Assembly: GCF_021130785.1 (NCBI RefSeq)
Contig: NC_060207.1
Location: forward strand, 8,697,501-8,761,500
Direction: 5' to 3'
DNA from: Homalodisca vitripennis
Taxonomy: Eukaryota > Arthropoda > Insecta > Hemiptera > Cicadellidae
DNA: 64,000 bases
Made by a program: the position numbers and the translations under genes. The notes under the pieces are model-generated. The model worked only from the letters and a program-made list of their open reading frames with translations. It had not been told where the DNA came from and ran no database searches. Shown one piece after another: positions 35,802 through 47,629 of the stretch; position 1 is the stretch's first letter; every line of letters begins with the position of its first letter.

Positions 35802-35924
35802 ACTGAATCTGGTATGGTTAGAGAGATTGACGACGATACAAACGATATTGAGGGATTGTGTAAACGATCCAACAGTAGTATTAGTGATGAAACGCTCACT
35901 AACAATATATAATGCTCATAACAG
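35802..35924 (+). CDS. Candidate internal exon, product unknown
   Basis: 123 bases lie between a pyrimidine-rich acceptor (TTTACCTTCTTTCTATAAAACAG, ending 35801) and a near-perfect donor (AACAG before GTGAGT at 35925). One frame is open end to end (LNLVWLERLTTIQTILRD, ending near NAHNR). A second frame reads TESGMVREIDDDTNDIEG and more, but stops 12 bases before the donor. It looks more protein-like and would need a terminal exon instead. The paired splice signals are stronger than anywhere else on the plus strand. There is no family match that I can make. Confidence 0.3.
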
Positions 35925-37303
35925 GTGAGTTGGCGCTGTTGACCGCATCTGAATCGACCTGTCACCGCGTGAAGACGCGTTACCCTCAACACTAGGGAAT
36001 CCAGTATGATTGTAACTAAACCTGCCAAGACCAGATCTCTTAAATGTTTTTTTTTATCGTAAAAAAGAAATCAATGTTCAAAATGAACCATCCTTAGTGA
36101 TTCTACATCAGAAAGAGAGCCGTGTTTTACGTTCATTAGAGTTCTTATGAAGTATGATAAGATACAATACGTTTAGAAAGCTATCGTTTTAGTCCATTAC
36201 GAGTAGCTTCAGTAAAGCAGTTATATTAATTTATAAAATGTAGAATTTACTATTTTTAATTATGAGATATAGATTTTAAATAATTTGAAATTGATTTTTT
36301 TTATATCCATACAATATTTTTATACATGCTGAGACTTTATGCATGGCAAGAATAAAATTTCCTTTATTTTTACCGTTTTTTAGAAACCAGTCATGTGCAA
36401 CTATTTCGTTTTTTTAAGTTTAAAGACATTGGTTTATAATATTATAATACCCTCTAAATAGAATTTTCAAAGATGAATTTCAAACCGTTCTACTGACTAT
36501 ACTTTGAAGAATCAGCTGAAACAAGTACAGACATTCATTTGCAGTTTTTTTCAAACCTTCGAGGGCGAAAAGAAAAAACTGTATCTTTACCTATGATATT
36601 GAATATTGAGGATATGTTTCGTTTCTTAGTATTAATAAAAGAATTTAAATTGAAAGCATATTACGGTAGACCTATACTAGTGTTTCACGCAAATATAATA
36701 AAATTCTGACACAATAAGCATTTTTTAAGCATAGCTGTATTTTCCATCATTCTCAGAAATATTAAGATAAACTTTAATATGCAATCATAAGCAGAATAGT
36801 CTTGAATTGCAAACAAAAATAAGGATGTTAACGTAATCCTCAAACATATCGGTGACTCATTACGCTTTATAACCATCTGCTTGCGGCTCAGTTAATGTTG
36901 TATGTTTACATTGTGATTGAAATGGCTAGCGTAGTAAAATACAGCTCTATTTTAACACTGTTTGAAAATTAATGTTAATGGGTTATTACATGTTGTTGGT
37001 AGGATGCCTGGAAGTCTAAATACAAAATACAATTTTAAGGAGGTTATATTTATAACTTCTTGGAACACTTGCTGAACGAAGCCCGTTCAGAAGTAAGTGA
37101 CGAGATTTAGTAACGAATAAGCTCAAATTTAAATAACAATCACACTACTTCAATGATCGCGTTTCTGTGTTCAAAACTAAATTGGTGTTTAAACTGCAGA
37201 AGTATGTTAAGATTTAGAGCTTAAGAACTCTCAACTCATGGCTCGTACAATTGGAAGTATGGATCTTTAAAGTCTATAAAATATCGATGGGATGGGGTAG
37301 ATA
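35925..37303. other. AT-rich spacer
   Basis: No feature recognised. Confidence 0.5.
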
Positions 37304-37504
37304 TTAAACATCAGGTAGGGTAAACCCGAGCCTAAGGTTGGTTGTCTCATCTACGGCAGATGTCCATTGTTGATAGACGTAAGCTACCAATACGTTATAC
37401 GACGCTGTTGCTGGTCGACCTTCAGTCAGAATGCCTGTAATCAAATTACCGGTTGACAAGTGTCTTTCTGTCCTAGCAAACAAGCAAGCAATCGAGCCAG
37501 CCAT
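37304..37504 (-). CDS. Small open frame, possible exon or short gene
   Basis: 66 codons from an ATG (MAGSIACLFARTERHL) to a TAA after LRLGFTLPDV. The GC content is clearly above the surrounding DNA, and the residues are balanced rather than the Ile/Tyr/Phe bias of random AT-rich frames. No signal peptide, domain or homologue comes to mind. No clear splice signals or TATA box were found around it, so it may be a fragment of an unrecognised element. Confidence 0.25.
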   Translation of the reverse strand: MAGSIACLFARTERHLSTGNLITGILTEGRPATASYNVLVAYVYQQWTSAVDETTNLRLGFTLPDV

Positions 37505-39117
37505 CTCTCGTTTGGTAATATTCTACTTAGTATTTTGTTGGTTCTTGATCAAGCAACTTGGACGATGAAGAGACAGCCCCCGTTGTGGTGTTCCTGCATT
37601 GCTTAGCAGTGGAAATAAAAAGAAAAAATACGAATGAGTCAAAGCGGAAAAAATTGGTTTGTAAGCAGTAGTAATTTTAGTAGAATTGCATTGTTAAGAA
37701 CTTTAAGAAAAGAAACGCCACCACCACCACTACTAATGCTTTTTAAATGGACTTTAAGAGCCGTTTAAAAATATCTGAATGCAATTTTAGTTTGGTGGAG
37801 TGTCTGAGTAAGCCACATGTCACTCTCCTAGTGCAGCCGCTAAGTACTGAAAAGCCTTTTGTAGCGACTATGACCCATAGAGCGCATGCGCGAATATAAA
37901 TCAGATATAAATCTCTCATGAAGGTTGTTTGACGCTACACACTCGGTAATCTGGTCACCAAGCGATCTCCAGATTTCCGGAAATGTGGTGGATCACCTGG
38001 GAATATAGAAATCGAACGATCTCAAGATCACCGAACGACCTCAAAATTACCGGCAATCTCATATTTTGGGCGATAATCGGGCAATTTGGTCGCATGCAAT
38101 CAGATTGCTGGTAGAAGAGCAACCGCGTCCCTATATATAAGGGTAGTTTTATATTTTAATTGCAACATAGTAGTAAAAAACCTCTCTAGATCCAATCAAT
38201 TCCTCATGAAAATGTTGTATGCCCTTTAATATATTTTATTGAGGACATACATACTTCTGGTACCACAGAAGGCCTATTTTACTTCGAATATTCTCTCTTC
38301 AGCCAAAAAGGTAGTCGAAGCGGTTCGATAAAATACGAGTACATCAATTTCTCATAAAATGTACATTCCATTACACATTCGCCAAAAACAATACGCCTTC
38401 AAGGAAAGAACACTGAGGTACCAGTTATTTAGTAGTTTAATAATTATCAGTTCCCAAGTATCTATGTTTCAGTTCAAATTCCTAGAGAATGCTTTTTTAA
38501 ATCACTTCTGTCTACAAAACAGACCATTCTGATGGCTGAACTTTATAGAAGGCATTCTATTTACTATATTTCTTGTATACTAGCTACACAGGCATGGGGA
38601 CTACAAAATAGTATATCTTGTACTGTACTCATATGATTATCTCAGGTAGCATGAACAATAATGAAATCTGTGACGTTTCGTTATCAATTAAAGTGTTATT
38701 CATGAGTAGTCTTGTTATCATAGAAGGCCATCAAAAGCTTAAAGAAATTGAAATAATGATCATCATTTAAACAAAACATGCATTAAATGTTTTGACAAAA
38801 ACTCCTGTAATCAGTTAGGAGGTAATTAGCTGTTTTCACTGATTGGAAAGTTCATATGCTATAAAATGATAAATTATGAGTAAGTTAACCAAGGTTCTAC
38901 TACTCATTATTTAATAAAGTGGAAGTTTATGGTGGAATGTATTTAAAAACATCAAGCACAAAATGGATCTGATAACTAAATTTAGAGCATTAAATACCAA
39001 TTTTGTAAACTAGGGACATATTTCTAAATTAGACTGAAAAACACAAAAGTATAGATATTTGACAGAGCTCTCCAAACTTAAGTTAATTCATGTGTTTGCA
39101 CTGAATATACATATAAA
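37505..39117. other. Spacer with a possible old repeat
   Basis: At 37940-38140 words such as GGTAATCTGGTCACC, ATCTCCAGATTTCC and GCAATCAGATTGCTGG recur in both orientations, suggesting MITE debris. I could not define ends. No gene was seen. Confidence 0.4.
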
Positions 39118-39205
39118 CAAGGTAGGGGTTTGCTGCACCATATGATACATATTTGTGCGGTTTCGCTGAGGTCAGATGCTAAGTTCATAGCTCATTTAAC
39201 TCTGA
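39118..39205 (+). repeat. Degraded R2 dispersed repeat
   Basis: GATACATATTTGTGCGGTTTCGCTGAGGTCAGA, then AGTTCATAGCTCATTTAACTCTGA, lies immediately beside the Helitron end at 39219. Confidence 0.45.
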
Positions 39206-39218
39206 TAATTATGCTACA

Positions 39219-40142
39219 CTAGCGGGCCCGGCGCGCTTTGCTGCGCATTTCAATAATTTTTTGCAAAAGTTGCCCGCGGCTTCGCACGCAATTTACCGTT
39301 GAAAACAGTACACTATATTCACTTATTCTTTTTCTATCACATTCTAAACATTGCTGAGATAATTGATAGTCGTTCCATCGTGAGCCTCTTGGGCGTATTA
39401 TGAAGGTATGTACCATATTCCTGCCTCTATCTAGCTGTTACCCACGGCTTCGCACGCAAATCTTAAGAACCGAAGTCCTTATATTACTTAGTAAATTTTT
39501 TTTTTTACTATAATAAATTTTAGATTAAATTAGTTATATCTCCGATGCCACGATTGAGCTTGCTTTGTTGTCTCGATCGAGAGAATATGTACACACGGAG
39601 TTTTGAGAACCATACTTCTGTCAAAAAAAACAACTAAGGTTGATTTTATAACATTCTTTATATTTGTAGCCAACGTAAGATAGTAATTATGATATCTGCA
39701 TTACTCTTCTGATCAAGCATGAGCATGGTTTATATTAAATAAATATTGCAGTTAAAGGTGAATTTTTACGTCAAATTTGAATTGTATTATCTGGATAGTA
39801 AAGTCTATGTTTAACAGTGATTGCAAAAACAGTTTAAACAAAATTTGTCGTTTCTCTTAAGCTTACTCTATGCTTTAAAACTATAAGTGTAATATATGTT
39901 TACAAAGAACAGCTGATTAAAAATTTGAAAAGACGTTAACATATGTTTGCTGCAATGCATTTCTTATGGGTATTTCTGTAACCAGTGGGGCGGAATCCTG
40001 AATCGGGAAAGGGATGGGCATAGCTTATAAACCTTCTCCGTGGAAAAATACATATACGTACAAATTTTCATCATGATCGGTCCAATAGTTCACGATTCCA
40101 TAAAGGACAAACATACAAACATTCATTTTTTATATATATAGA
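39219..40142 (-). mobile_element. Non-autonomous Helitron, copy 2, inverted relative to copy 1
   Basis: On the minus strand the element starts TCTATATATATAAAAAATGA (5' end at 40142, with A outside) and ends CTAG (39222-39219, with T outside). GC-rich hairpin words (TGCGCAGCAAAGCGCGCCGG) lie just before the 3' end, as in the copy at 11725-12495. Shared internal blocks include GCTACAAATATAAAGAATG and GGGCGTATTATGAAGGTATG-type sequence. It carries about 187 bases (39425-39611) absent from copy 1. No Rep-helicase coding region is present. Confidence 0.85.
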
Positions 40143-40249
40143 TTTGTTGCTATGTCGAATGTTAAAATGGGTATAAGATAGTTTTCAGTTCCCTTATAAA
40201 TGTATTTATTATGTGATGTTTTCGTTGTCATCATGGTTATCCGTAGGAC

Positions 40250-40410
40250 TAATGTATCACGTAACAATATCACGGAAAATCATCGAATTCTATGTTGCAT
40301 AAATAGAAATGAGTTCGTTTCATAGATACCATGTTTTACAGGCAGACAGACATAATTGATATTGTTTCAGCCTCTAGAGTAATAGGCTTCGGTAACGCTT
40401 AGGCCATAAT
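40250..40410 (+). repeat. Dispersed repeat R1 copy
   Basis: ATCATCGAATTCTATG, ATAGAAATGAGTTCGTTTCA, CAGGCAGACAGACA, then TTTCAGCCTCTAGAGTAATAGGCTTCGGTAACGCT gives the clearest view of the 3' end of R1. Confidence 0.55.
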
Positions 40411-41818
40411 AATACTAAGAGTTTAATATAAAAGGCGTTTTTTTAACACGATTACTTCATATTTTAGTAATAGTCTTGTTACAGTAATATGGTTAGTGGG
40501 ATGTTATGTTGGTAATACTGTCACAGATAAGGTGGAAGGCTACATTAGCAAGAGGAGAGCAGGTGCGATGACGAATGGTGTCTACTGGCGTTCGGCCAGG
40601 AAAAGGTGAATTTGTTTTCGTTCACACGGTTAACTTTCCCATCCCACTCGTTTTATCACTTTTAAATATGGCAGTTAATTGAGTGCCAGGCCATTAATAC
40701 ATGTAGAAGTGTACATATATTGCACAATTACCAGATTTAGAAGTCGGATTAGTTTTACAATATGTAAGTAGAACACAGCTGTACATACTATGGATCAACG
40801 TGAGGTGTAAAATGGGTTAAATTTCATGCAAAATGGTTTTACTACACTACAAAAGCATCACTTCCAACTAAGTTATAAGTTTTTAAATAATACTGAAACC
40901 TGTTCTGGAAGCTTGTAAAAAAAAATTATGGTTGCCTGTAAAGTCGGTTTTACGGGCGAAGATTTTACGTGACAACGTCTTTTTCTCGGTAGAATATTTA
41001 TTGATATGAATATTATTAAATTGCACAATAGGAACAAGGAATTGAATGAAAATAAGAATTGCACAAATTTTAACTATAGAAATATATTTTGTTTACTAAA
41101 ACATTGTACATAATTTGAAATTAATTAAAATTTGTTATTGTAAATGGTAAAGTTGAATAAAACATTTACTAAAATTGGAATTTGAAATTCTTGCTAAACA
41201 CAGTTAAATTCTAACTCCGCGCGTGGTGATTGGTCGGTTTAGTTCGTTTGTTTGGTCGCACTGTTATGACAGGTTAGAGGTTATAATTTGTTATTTTAAA
41301 TGTTTGACTAGCAAGCAATACGCGCTGTTTCTTCTCAATCGACTGAATTACGATTGATTGTATCAACATTTGTCAATAGTATGACATAACCTATAAACTC
41401 AGTTTCTCAAATTTTGTGTCAATCTAACAATTAATCAATCAATCATAGTTTACGATAATGAAATATCAGTGTACAATTATTTACCTTTATTGTTGTAGTT
41501 GTTGTAAATGACGAATCTAAGCACTCCAAATTTTCACGAATAAACATAGTTATCTGCTTTATCCCGTGCGGCGGACCCACTGGACGGGCATCGTAACGTT
41601 ACCGGGCGTTACACTTTTTCATGAGTGACTCCGAGCCGCAACCTAATTTAAGACGTTGTCACGTCAAAATACATAATCACGAAACTGTTGTTTTTAATAA
41701 CAAATGTGCTTTCCTTTACTTTATTAATAAAACAAAGACAACAGAGCTGCACGATGAGCTGAAGTATGGGAAGAGTCGGTGGATACGAAGTGAAGGGCAT
41801 CAGCCTGGACATGAGTAG
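40411..41818. other. AT-rich spacer
   Basis: No firm feature. A 79-base stretch (40528-40606) between CACAG and GTGAAT is open in one frame, but the splice signals are weak. A GC-richer patch at 41565-41640 is unexplained. Confidence 0.4.
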
Positions 41819-41875
41819 AGTCCGCGCCATCTCTAACTCGGACTCAAAGCTCAACGATTAAACCGAGCGGCAAAA
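41819..41875 (-). mobile_element. Fragment of tRNA-type SINE
   Basis: On the minus strand, CGTTGAGCTTTGAGTCCGAG followed by TTAGAGATGGCGCGG parallels CGTTGGACTTTGAGTCTAAG and TTAGAGATAGCGCAGG in the anticodon-side part of the SINE at 49258-49472. Only this part of the head is clear. The body has drifted or is absent. Confidence 0.45.
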
Positions 41876-42544
41876 GCCTCTCTCTTAATTGACATCTTAA
41901 TGGTGTATCCTGCTGCTTATCATTTATACTTTCAACAAAAGTTATCAAGCTGACACAGTTGTTCTAGATTTGTATACACTGATATTCTACACAAGTGGCG
42001 TGTAGCTACACACAAGTGGCGACATATCATACTGAGCGATGTGGAATAGATTTGGACACATATAAGTTTGTAATAAATCTATATACAAAGTAAAACAATT
42101 AACTGCTGTATTTTAGACAAGTTAGATTGATGCTATACGTATGTTTGACTTATTTTGACTTTTAGGGCCCTTGGGGGGGGGGGAGTTATAACCCCCTACA
42201 CCCCTCATGAGTTACTCCACTGTACCACATGAATTCAATTAATTTAATGTTTGATTGTTTAACTCAAGGAAAATGTGAGACAAAACATTAAAATTCAGTT
42301 CATGTACTTGTCATTTTGATAGGAGATTACAAGTAATCATGGATGTCACAAAAATTACTCAAATGATATATTACTTTTAAATGTTGAGGGTGTTAAGTGA
42401 GTGATGTTAGTAAACAAATATTTAGCACACATTGTAATATTATGCGTCCTGTGTGGACCTTAGTACCTCCTTTGGGGTTCGGGCTATCTAAGACGTAGGC
42501 CCCCAACATAACATTTTAAGTTTTATTGAAGTGAAAACTTCTTT
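41876..42544. other. AT-rich spacer
   Basis: Contains ACACAAGTGGCG twice (41991-42020) and an 11-base G-run at 42173-42183. No gene was seen. Confidence 0.5.
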
Positions 42545-42600
42545 AGGCGCGTTGAGCGTTTTGGTAGAGGGTAAAATCCTCGGTTCGCATCACCGACATG
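42545..42600 (+). mobile_element. Weak tRNA-like fragment
   Basis: GGCGCGTTGAGCG, then TGGTAGAGGG and CGGTTCGCATCACCG. The last resembles a T-arm with a B-box (GGTTCGCATCA). It is too short and imperfect for a tRNA gene, so more likely a SINE head. Confidence 0.25.
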
Positions 42601-42608
42601 CTAATGAT

Positions 42609-42705
42609 ACTAACCTGCATGAAAAAGTCAGTCTCGCTGTGTTTTTTAACCGTAGACTTGGCCGCGGACTACTAACCTGCATGAAAAAGTCAGTCTCGCT
42701 GTGTT
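42609..42705 (+). repeat. Perfect 35-bp direct duplication
   Basis: ACTAACCTGCATGAAAAAGT and the next 15 bases occur at 42609-42643 and again, without a mismatch, at 42671-42705, with a 27-base GC-richer spacer. Confidence 0.9.
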
Positions 42706-42708
42706 AAA

Positions 42709-44168
42709 ACTTTCCCGGCGGAGTATGAAAACAGACTGCGAAAATCGGTGACCTTTACGGCTTCCTCTCGCGATTTAAAAGTGAAGCCAATGTTGTAAAA
42801 TTCTGTAAGATGCGTCAAATTAAAGGTCTTAATATTGGCAATATATTGGTTACATTTTTAAATGTTAAAAAAATTTCGAAATAATTTTGATTATTGTTTA
42901 CATTTTACATAGCGTTTACAATGACAAGAAAAAAGTAGTAAGCGAGGATTTTTTTTTATTTTTTGGTCAGACAAAATTTGTCAGCAAAAAAGTTGTGTGA
43001 AAATAGATGAATGAATATTTTTTTGTAATTTATCATTTTTTTATTGGAAGTTTAGTTTAGCCTGTAGTAGCGTATGAAGTGATGAGTGAACGTTTCTGCC
43101 GGAACTGTAGTTGGCGCATTGGCTCACTGATACCGTATTAACTCAATAAATTAGTTTATTGTGCAATAAAAATACCTTTACGAAAGAACCAAGTTAATTT
43201 AACTAATTTATTAGTTTTAAAAATATTGTGGGTTTAATTGTTATTGCAATTATATACTTTATCCGTAAGTAAAGTTAAATTGACCACGTGGGAGGTTCAA
43301 AAGTGAGTATGAAACATATTAATATTTTTATACAGATAAATGAATAATAAAAACAACGAATATATTTTTAAACATTTTTAATATTTGTACGAATATTTGT
43401 ATTTAAAATTTAGCATTATTCATTTTAATTATGTTTTTTAATATTTAACCTCTTCATCATGAAATGAGTATTATTACGGTATAAGATTTATCTTACTAGC
43501 GTGGTAAAATAGATTTCTAGTTATTTGATAATATTTTTTCGTGGATTTTTTAAAATTGGAAAATTAAAAACGCGTCACATTTACAATTACAGATGTACTG
43601 CTACTATAACGTATTGTTAATTACTCTCAACTTAATAGTTCCGTTTTCACTTCTATCGGCAGTCCCACGACTGCTACTGTTTTTTTTTTTTTTAATGTAC
43701 TGTTTCATTTTTTCATTCAAAAACCTCACGGATTTTTAAGCCGCGGGCAACTTTTATACTATAGTATAACCTATATACTGTATATATCTATTTATCTACC
43801 ACATGTTCAGTTAGTTGTGTAGCTATAAAAATTATGTTTTTAAACTTGTGCGCAGTTACCACACGACACGAGCTCTGGTTGTGTTGTTCACTGCAGTGTG
43901 TTTGTAAACAGACGTTCCGTATTTATTTCCAAGTTTGATAGTAAAAGTTGGTTTTCTTTTGTTTTGTTTTGTTTTTCTATTGGTAGTTTATTTTGTGTCG
44001 CTGTGTATATAACACGTTTTCAAAACTATGCAAGTAGTAATAATACAATATTTTACATAGTGTTCTTTTTTGTTGATTTTTCATTGTAGTAAAATGTTTA
44101 TGTTGCAAACAGCAAACAGACACAAACAGAAAGCTATTCAACCCCCCCCCCTACCTACCTATTTGGAT

Positions 44169-44170
<2 letters not shown>
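42709..44170. other. AT-rich spacer
   Basis: No gene seen. T-runs are frequent, and a C-run precedes the microsatellite just past this stretch (44143-44151). Confidence 0.5.

Positions 44171-44222
<52 letters not shown>
44171..44222. repeat. (TA)n microsatellite, 26 units, pure
   Basis: Uninterrupted TA dinucleotides over 52 bases. Confidence 0.97.
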
Positions 44223-44226
<4 letters not shown>

Positions 44227-46190
44227 TTTGTCCGAAACCAATTGGATGAGATAATCATAGTAAATATATTCCTTAGTACTCTTAAAAAAATTATAGAAAC
44301 CTCAGACGGATAAACACCATTGTTTATAACTTACAAACATCCATTTATAGGTTATAAAATGACTGAGATGAAATAGACAACTATTTGTAAACCATTTCAC
44401 CTAAACTGTAAAATTGAATAACCCTGCAGTAGAAAGACGAAAACACCATATTTATTGGACGCAATGGAGCTCAATCGTTTTAAATGTGTTCACTGTTTTA
44501 TAAATTCATTAACAAGGACAGAATTATTAAAATTGTGTGAGTCATGCTTGGACCACAGAATACAAACATTCTGTTCTGATGTAATACCGACATTAGACTC
44601 TAAAGGGAATGGGGTCAGAACATGCTTTGAGGCAGAGTCTTTCCTGTACTTTTTTGTAAATTGTTTAAAATTAATTTTGTTAAATTTCTTTTTTTTTACA
44701 AATATTTCTATCAAAGACATTTCTAAACCAAGGTGGCTAGGACTAGTCTCAAGAGTGGTAAGACTAGGCCAGGCCGTCGGATCGCGCTGTGATCGGTTGT
44801 TCTAGTGCGCCATCTGTGTTTGATGTTTTCTGTAATACGAGCAAAGTAGACTAACCCCTTCCACCTGTAAATAATAAGTATCATATTATATAGATTGCTA
44901 TTCACAATGAAATTCTCCATAAACTGAGTCAGATGGTAGCAGCGCTGCAGACGACCAGGTGTAATGTAGAGTAGTAGTTGTAGTTGGCACCCTGCCATGT
45001 GGGGGGTGAAGTGGTGGATGGGGGGGTGGTCGTGGTCGGTCACGCGGTCAACCACTCACCAGGGGTTAGATCACTGTTAACGTCAAGTAATTTGTGAGGA
45101 CTCACTTACTTGCAAGTTTTGGTAGAAATATTTGTTTTGGATATTATACCTCTAAAACTAGAAGTAGGCTCATTTTACAGCTTTCATTAATAAAAATAGA
45201 TCGTAATCATAAGTCTCACGTGTTTTTAAAGTTTTTTCCTACCAAAATTAAAAATATTCCCTTATTTTTGAGTTTAAAGTTTCATGAAGAAACGGTCCAG
45301 AGTAATATAAAGGTTACTCGTAGTAAATTACTAGATCATAGTGAAATAAAACGTAGAACGGCATTTTAATGAATCTAAAAATAACAAGTTTTTACTATTA
45401 TAACATTTTTAGAACAATGTACCTTACTTGTGCATAGTTTTTATCATATCTATACACACACAACTTACATATCACTTAAACAGGTATATTCACATAAAAT
45501 GGGATTTTAAACACAGGGTTTCGGAAGAAGTTATCCTGACACAATTAAATTGTCTCATATATTTTCTTATTCTATGATATACTGCTCCAAGATATGTTAA
45601 GATTCGTGCATTTCTCAGACACACCGCTCTCTTTGATCTAAAATTAAATTTCTCTTCATAAAAGGGCTAACGGCCTAGACACGGTGTTGAAATTGGATTA
45701 CTGTTTTCTTTGAGTTTCCCAGCCTCAACACTGTTATAACAGTATTATAACTCTGCCGGTTATATAACTAAAAATTATAGCGCAGAAAGTAATAATGTTC
45801 TTCGAGTAACGTTGACTGAACGTGAACGAAACCACTTAAGGGGCTGTAAAAATATTCATGCCTAATCATGTAGTCTAACTATCCCAGAAAATACATCATC
45901 ATCTTTTAGTCACTTAGTGAATAGACTTTTATTACTTAATCATCGCTTTGAAACCCAACTCAATGAGTGTGGATGTAGGCTATCATTTGAAGCTATTTCG
46001 AGGAAAGTTTTGTCTGTAGACTAAACTGTTCACGAAGCTTCATTTGTATATAGGAAGCATTGAGTTCCATAATGATGCAAGTTACTTAATGACATTTGGC
46101 TGAGAATCATTGAAGCCTGTCTGTCACTCGGTAGGAAGGCACGATTTCTTTTATTTATGCCAGGGGGATGTAGACATCTGCTTTCTGGGT
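44223..46190. other. AT-rich spacer with one longer open frame
   Basis: A plus-strand frame with an ATG at 44464 (MELNRFKCVHCFINS) runs to 44805. A patch at 44940-45065 on the minus strand is GC-richer and has a GTGAGT donor-like word near 45055. Neither has a recognisable domain or a complete set of exon signals. Confidence 0.4.
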
Positions 46191-46894
46191 CAGATTCCGT
46201 TATATGCCCCCAATGCTTAAACCTTTTTCAATGAACTTAGAACGTTATAAAACGATGTAGTTGAGTAACAGAACTAACACTATGCCCCCAACGCTAATTT
46301 TTCATTTATGGATGATTATAATGAACTACAATTGGTTACTAGCTAAGAAAAAAGGGTACTTACGTATTATATCGACCACACCCCTACATTTCTCAAAACA
46401 CAAAAATTCAACAAAAACAAACATTACCAAACAAAAACTAAACTATTTATTAAAAAAAAAAAAACACGCAAAACTTGTTTTTATTCTTTATCACACTCTG
46501 CCACCCAAAATGCGAGTGCCTCCGGCCATCAGCGTGGGCTTCGGTAACGAGTGCTGTCCCGCGCTGATGCCAACGAAAGAAAAACATCCCTCGAGATAGT
46601 ACCTATCAGTAAAATATCAAATTCCAGAGGGGCTGATCAGAAATATAAATTGAATTGTAATGGAAAGGCAATTATGTACCGTGTAAAAAAACTTAAATGC
46701 AATCGTGTAATGCCGCGCGGCCTGCCATAATCGGGATTCTCGAGAAAGATAAGATAACAGCGACAACAATACCGATCGCAATACCTGGAAATGCTTGTTG
46801 ATTGATGGAATGTTCTGTTACTCAACTACATCGTTTTATAACGTTCTAAGTTCATTGAAAAAGTTTAAGCGTTGGGGGCATATAACGGAATCTG
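46191..46894. mobile_element. MITE with 84-bp terminal inverted repeats
   Basis: The left arm (46191-46274) and right arm (46812-46894) both begin CAGATTCCGTTATATGCCCC when read inward. They match over 83-84 bases with one substitution and one single-base gap. The 537 bases between have no transposase. The near-identical arms mean the element is young or recently homogenised. I could not find a clear target duplication: flanks read TTCTGGGT and CCGATAGT. The CAG start hints at hAT, but without an 8-bp duplication this stays open. Confidence 0.85.
46494..46600. other. GC-rich segment carried inside the MITE
   Basis: About 90 bases much richer in G and C than the rest of the element. Open in a plus-strand frame (LPPKMRVPPAISVGFGNECC). 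It could be a captured exon fragment or simply old element sequence. I do not recognise it. Confidence 0.4.
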
Positions 46895-47629
46895 CCGATA
46901 GTCTGTTTATCCACAGGCCATTTTGAGACTGGAATGAGCTAGACTTGAAGTTTTACTTGCAACCATAGAAATTCTGTCACTTGACACGTGATGTGGTTTT
47001 ACGCATAAATTGTAACTGTGACATTATGTCTACATTAATAGGTTCTCTAGCCTCTCAACCTACTGCTGTTCTATCTAAGAAATGTTGACACGTGTATTGA
47101 TAAAAAATTCCAAACGGATTTTTAAATAATCCACAGGATTTCTATTAACTTAACGATATCAGAGTAGACATAATAATCCATATTAGAAATATGAAGTAGC
47201 AGTTTACAGTTGACAGTAATCGTGCCTTATAGAGAACGTTGTATACAAGGTGTCGACCAAGTTCCACTGCCACAAGTATCCTGTGTGTAAAACAATTATC
47301 ACTCGGACCTGGCGTCCTGCCAGCGTTGCGTCACCTCCATTTGTCTTCATGGGTGTACTCGTACACCCCAGAGAGGTCTGCAGCTGAACAACTGGGCCGG
47401 TGTTTTAGCTTTATTTTAGCTATATTTAGCTTTAGGTATTGACTTTCTTTGCAGCCGAACTTCAACAAATGGGAGATCCAAATTGTACAGTTCAATTTAT
47501 TCATCAGTTATTTTGTAAATTTCCAAAACTATAATGGGTATTTTCTGAAATTCGTGGATTGAAGAATACTTATTTGGTTAAGAACAGTAACGTGTTATTT
47601 GGTGTTTTTGACGTGTTTACAATAGCTGG
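46895..47629. other. AT-rich spacer
   Basis: A GGGTGTAC / GTACACCC hairpin lies at about 47350-47371 in a short GC-richer patch. Nothing else was recognised. Confidence 0.5.

Noticed and set aside
40528..40606. 79-base exon between CACAG and GTGAAT
   Set aside because: The pyrimidine tract is weak, the donor is poor and no neighbouring exon fits.
43735..43800. Possible Helitron end (CCGCGGGCAACTTTTATAC)
   Set aside because: Only one short shared word with the real Helitrons; no TC start, CTAG end or hairpin.
44464..44805. Plus-strand open frame MELNRFKCVHCFINS
   Set aside because: The second half is a Phe/Leu/Asn-rich run from AT-rich DNA, there is no exon boundary, and the overlapping minus frame is equally open.
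46261..46599. 112-codon plus-strand frame in the MITE
   Set aside because: It begins inside the inverted repeat with a non-ATG start and is Lys/Asn-rich over poly-A. Only the GC-rich tail is of interest and is listed separately.
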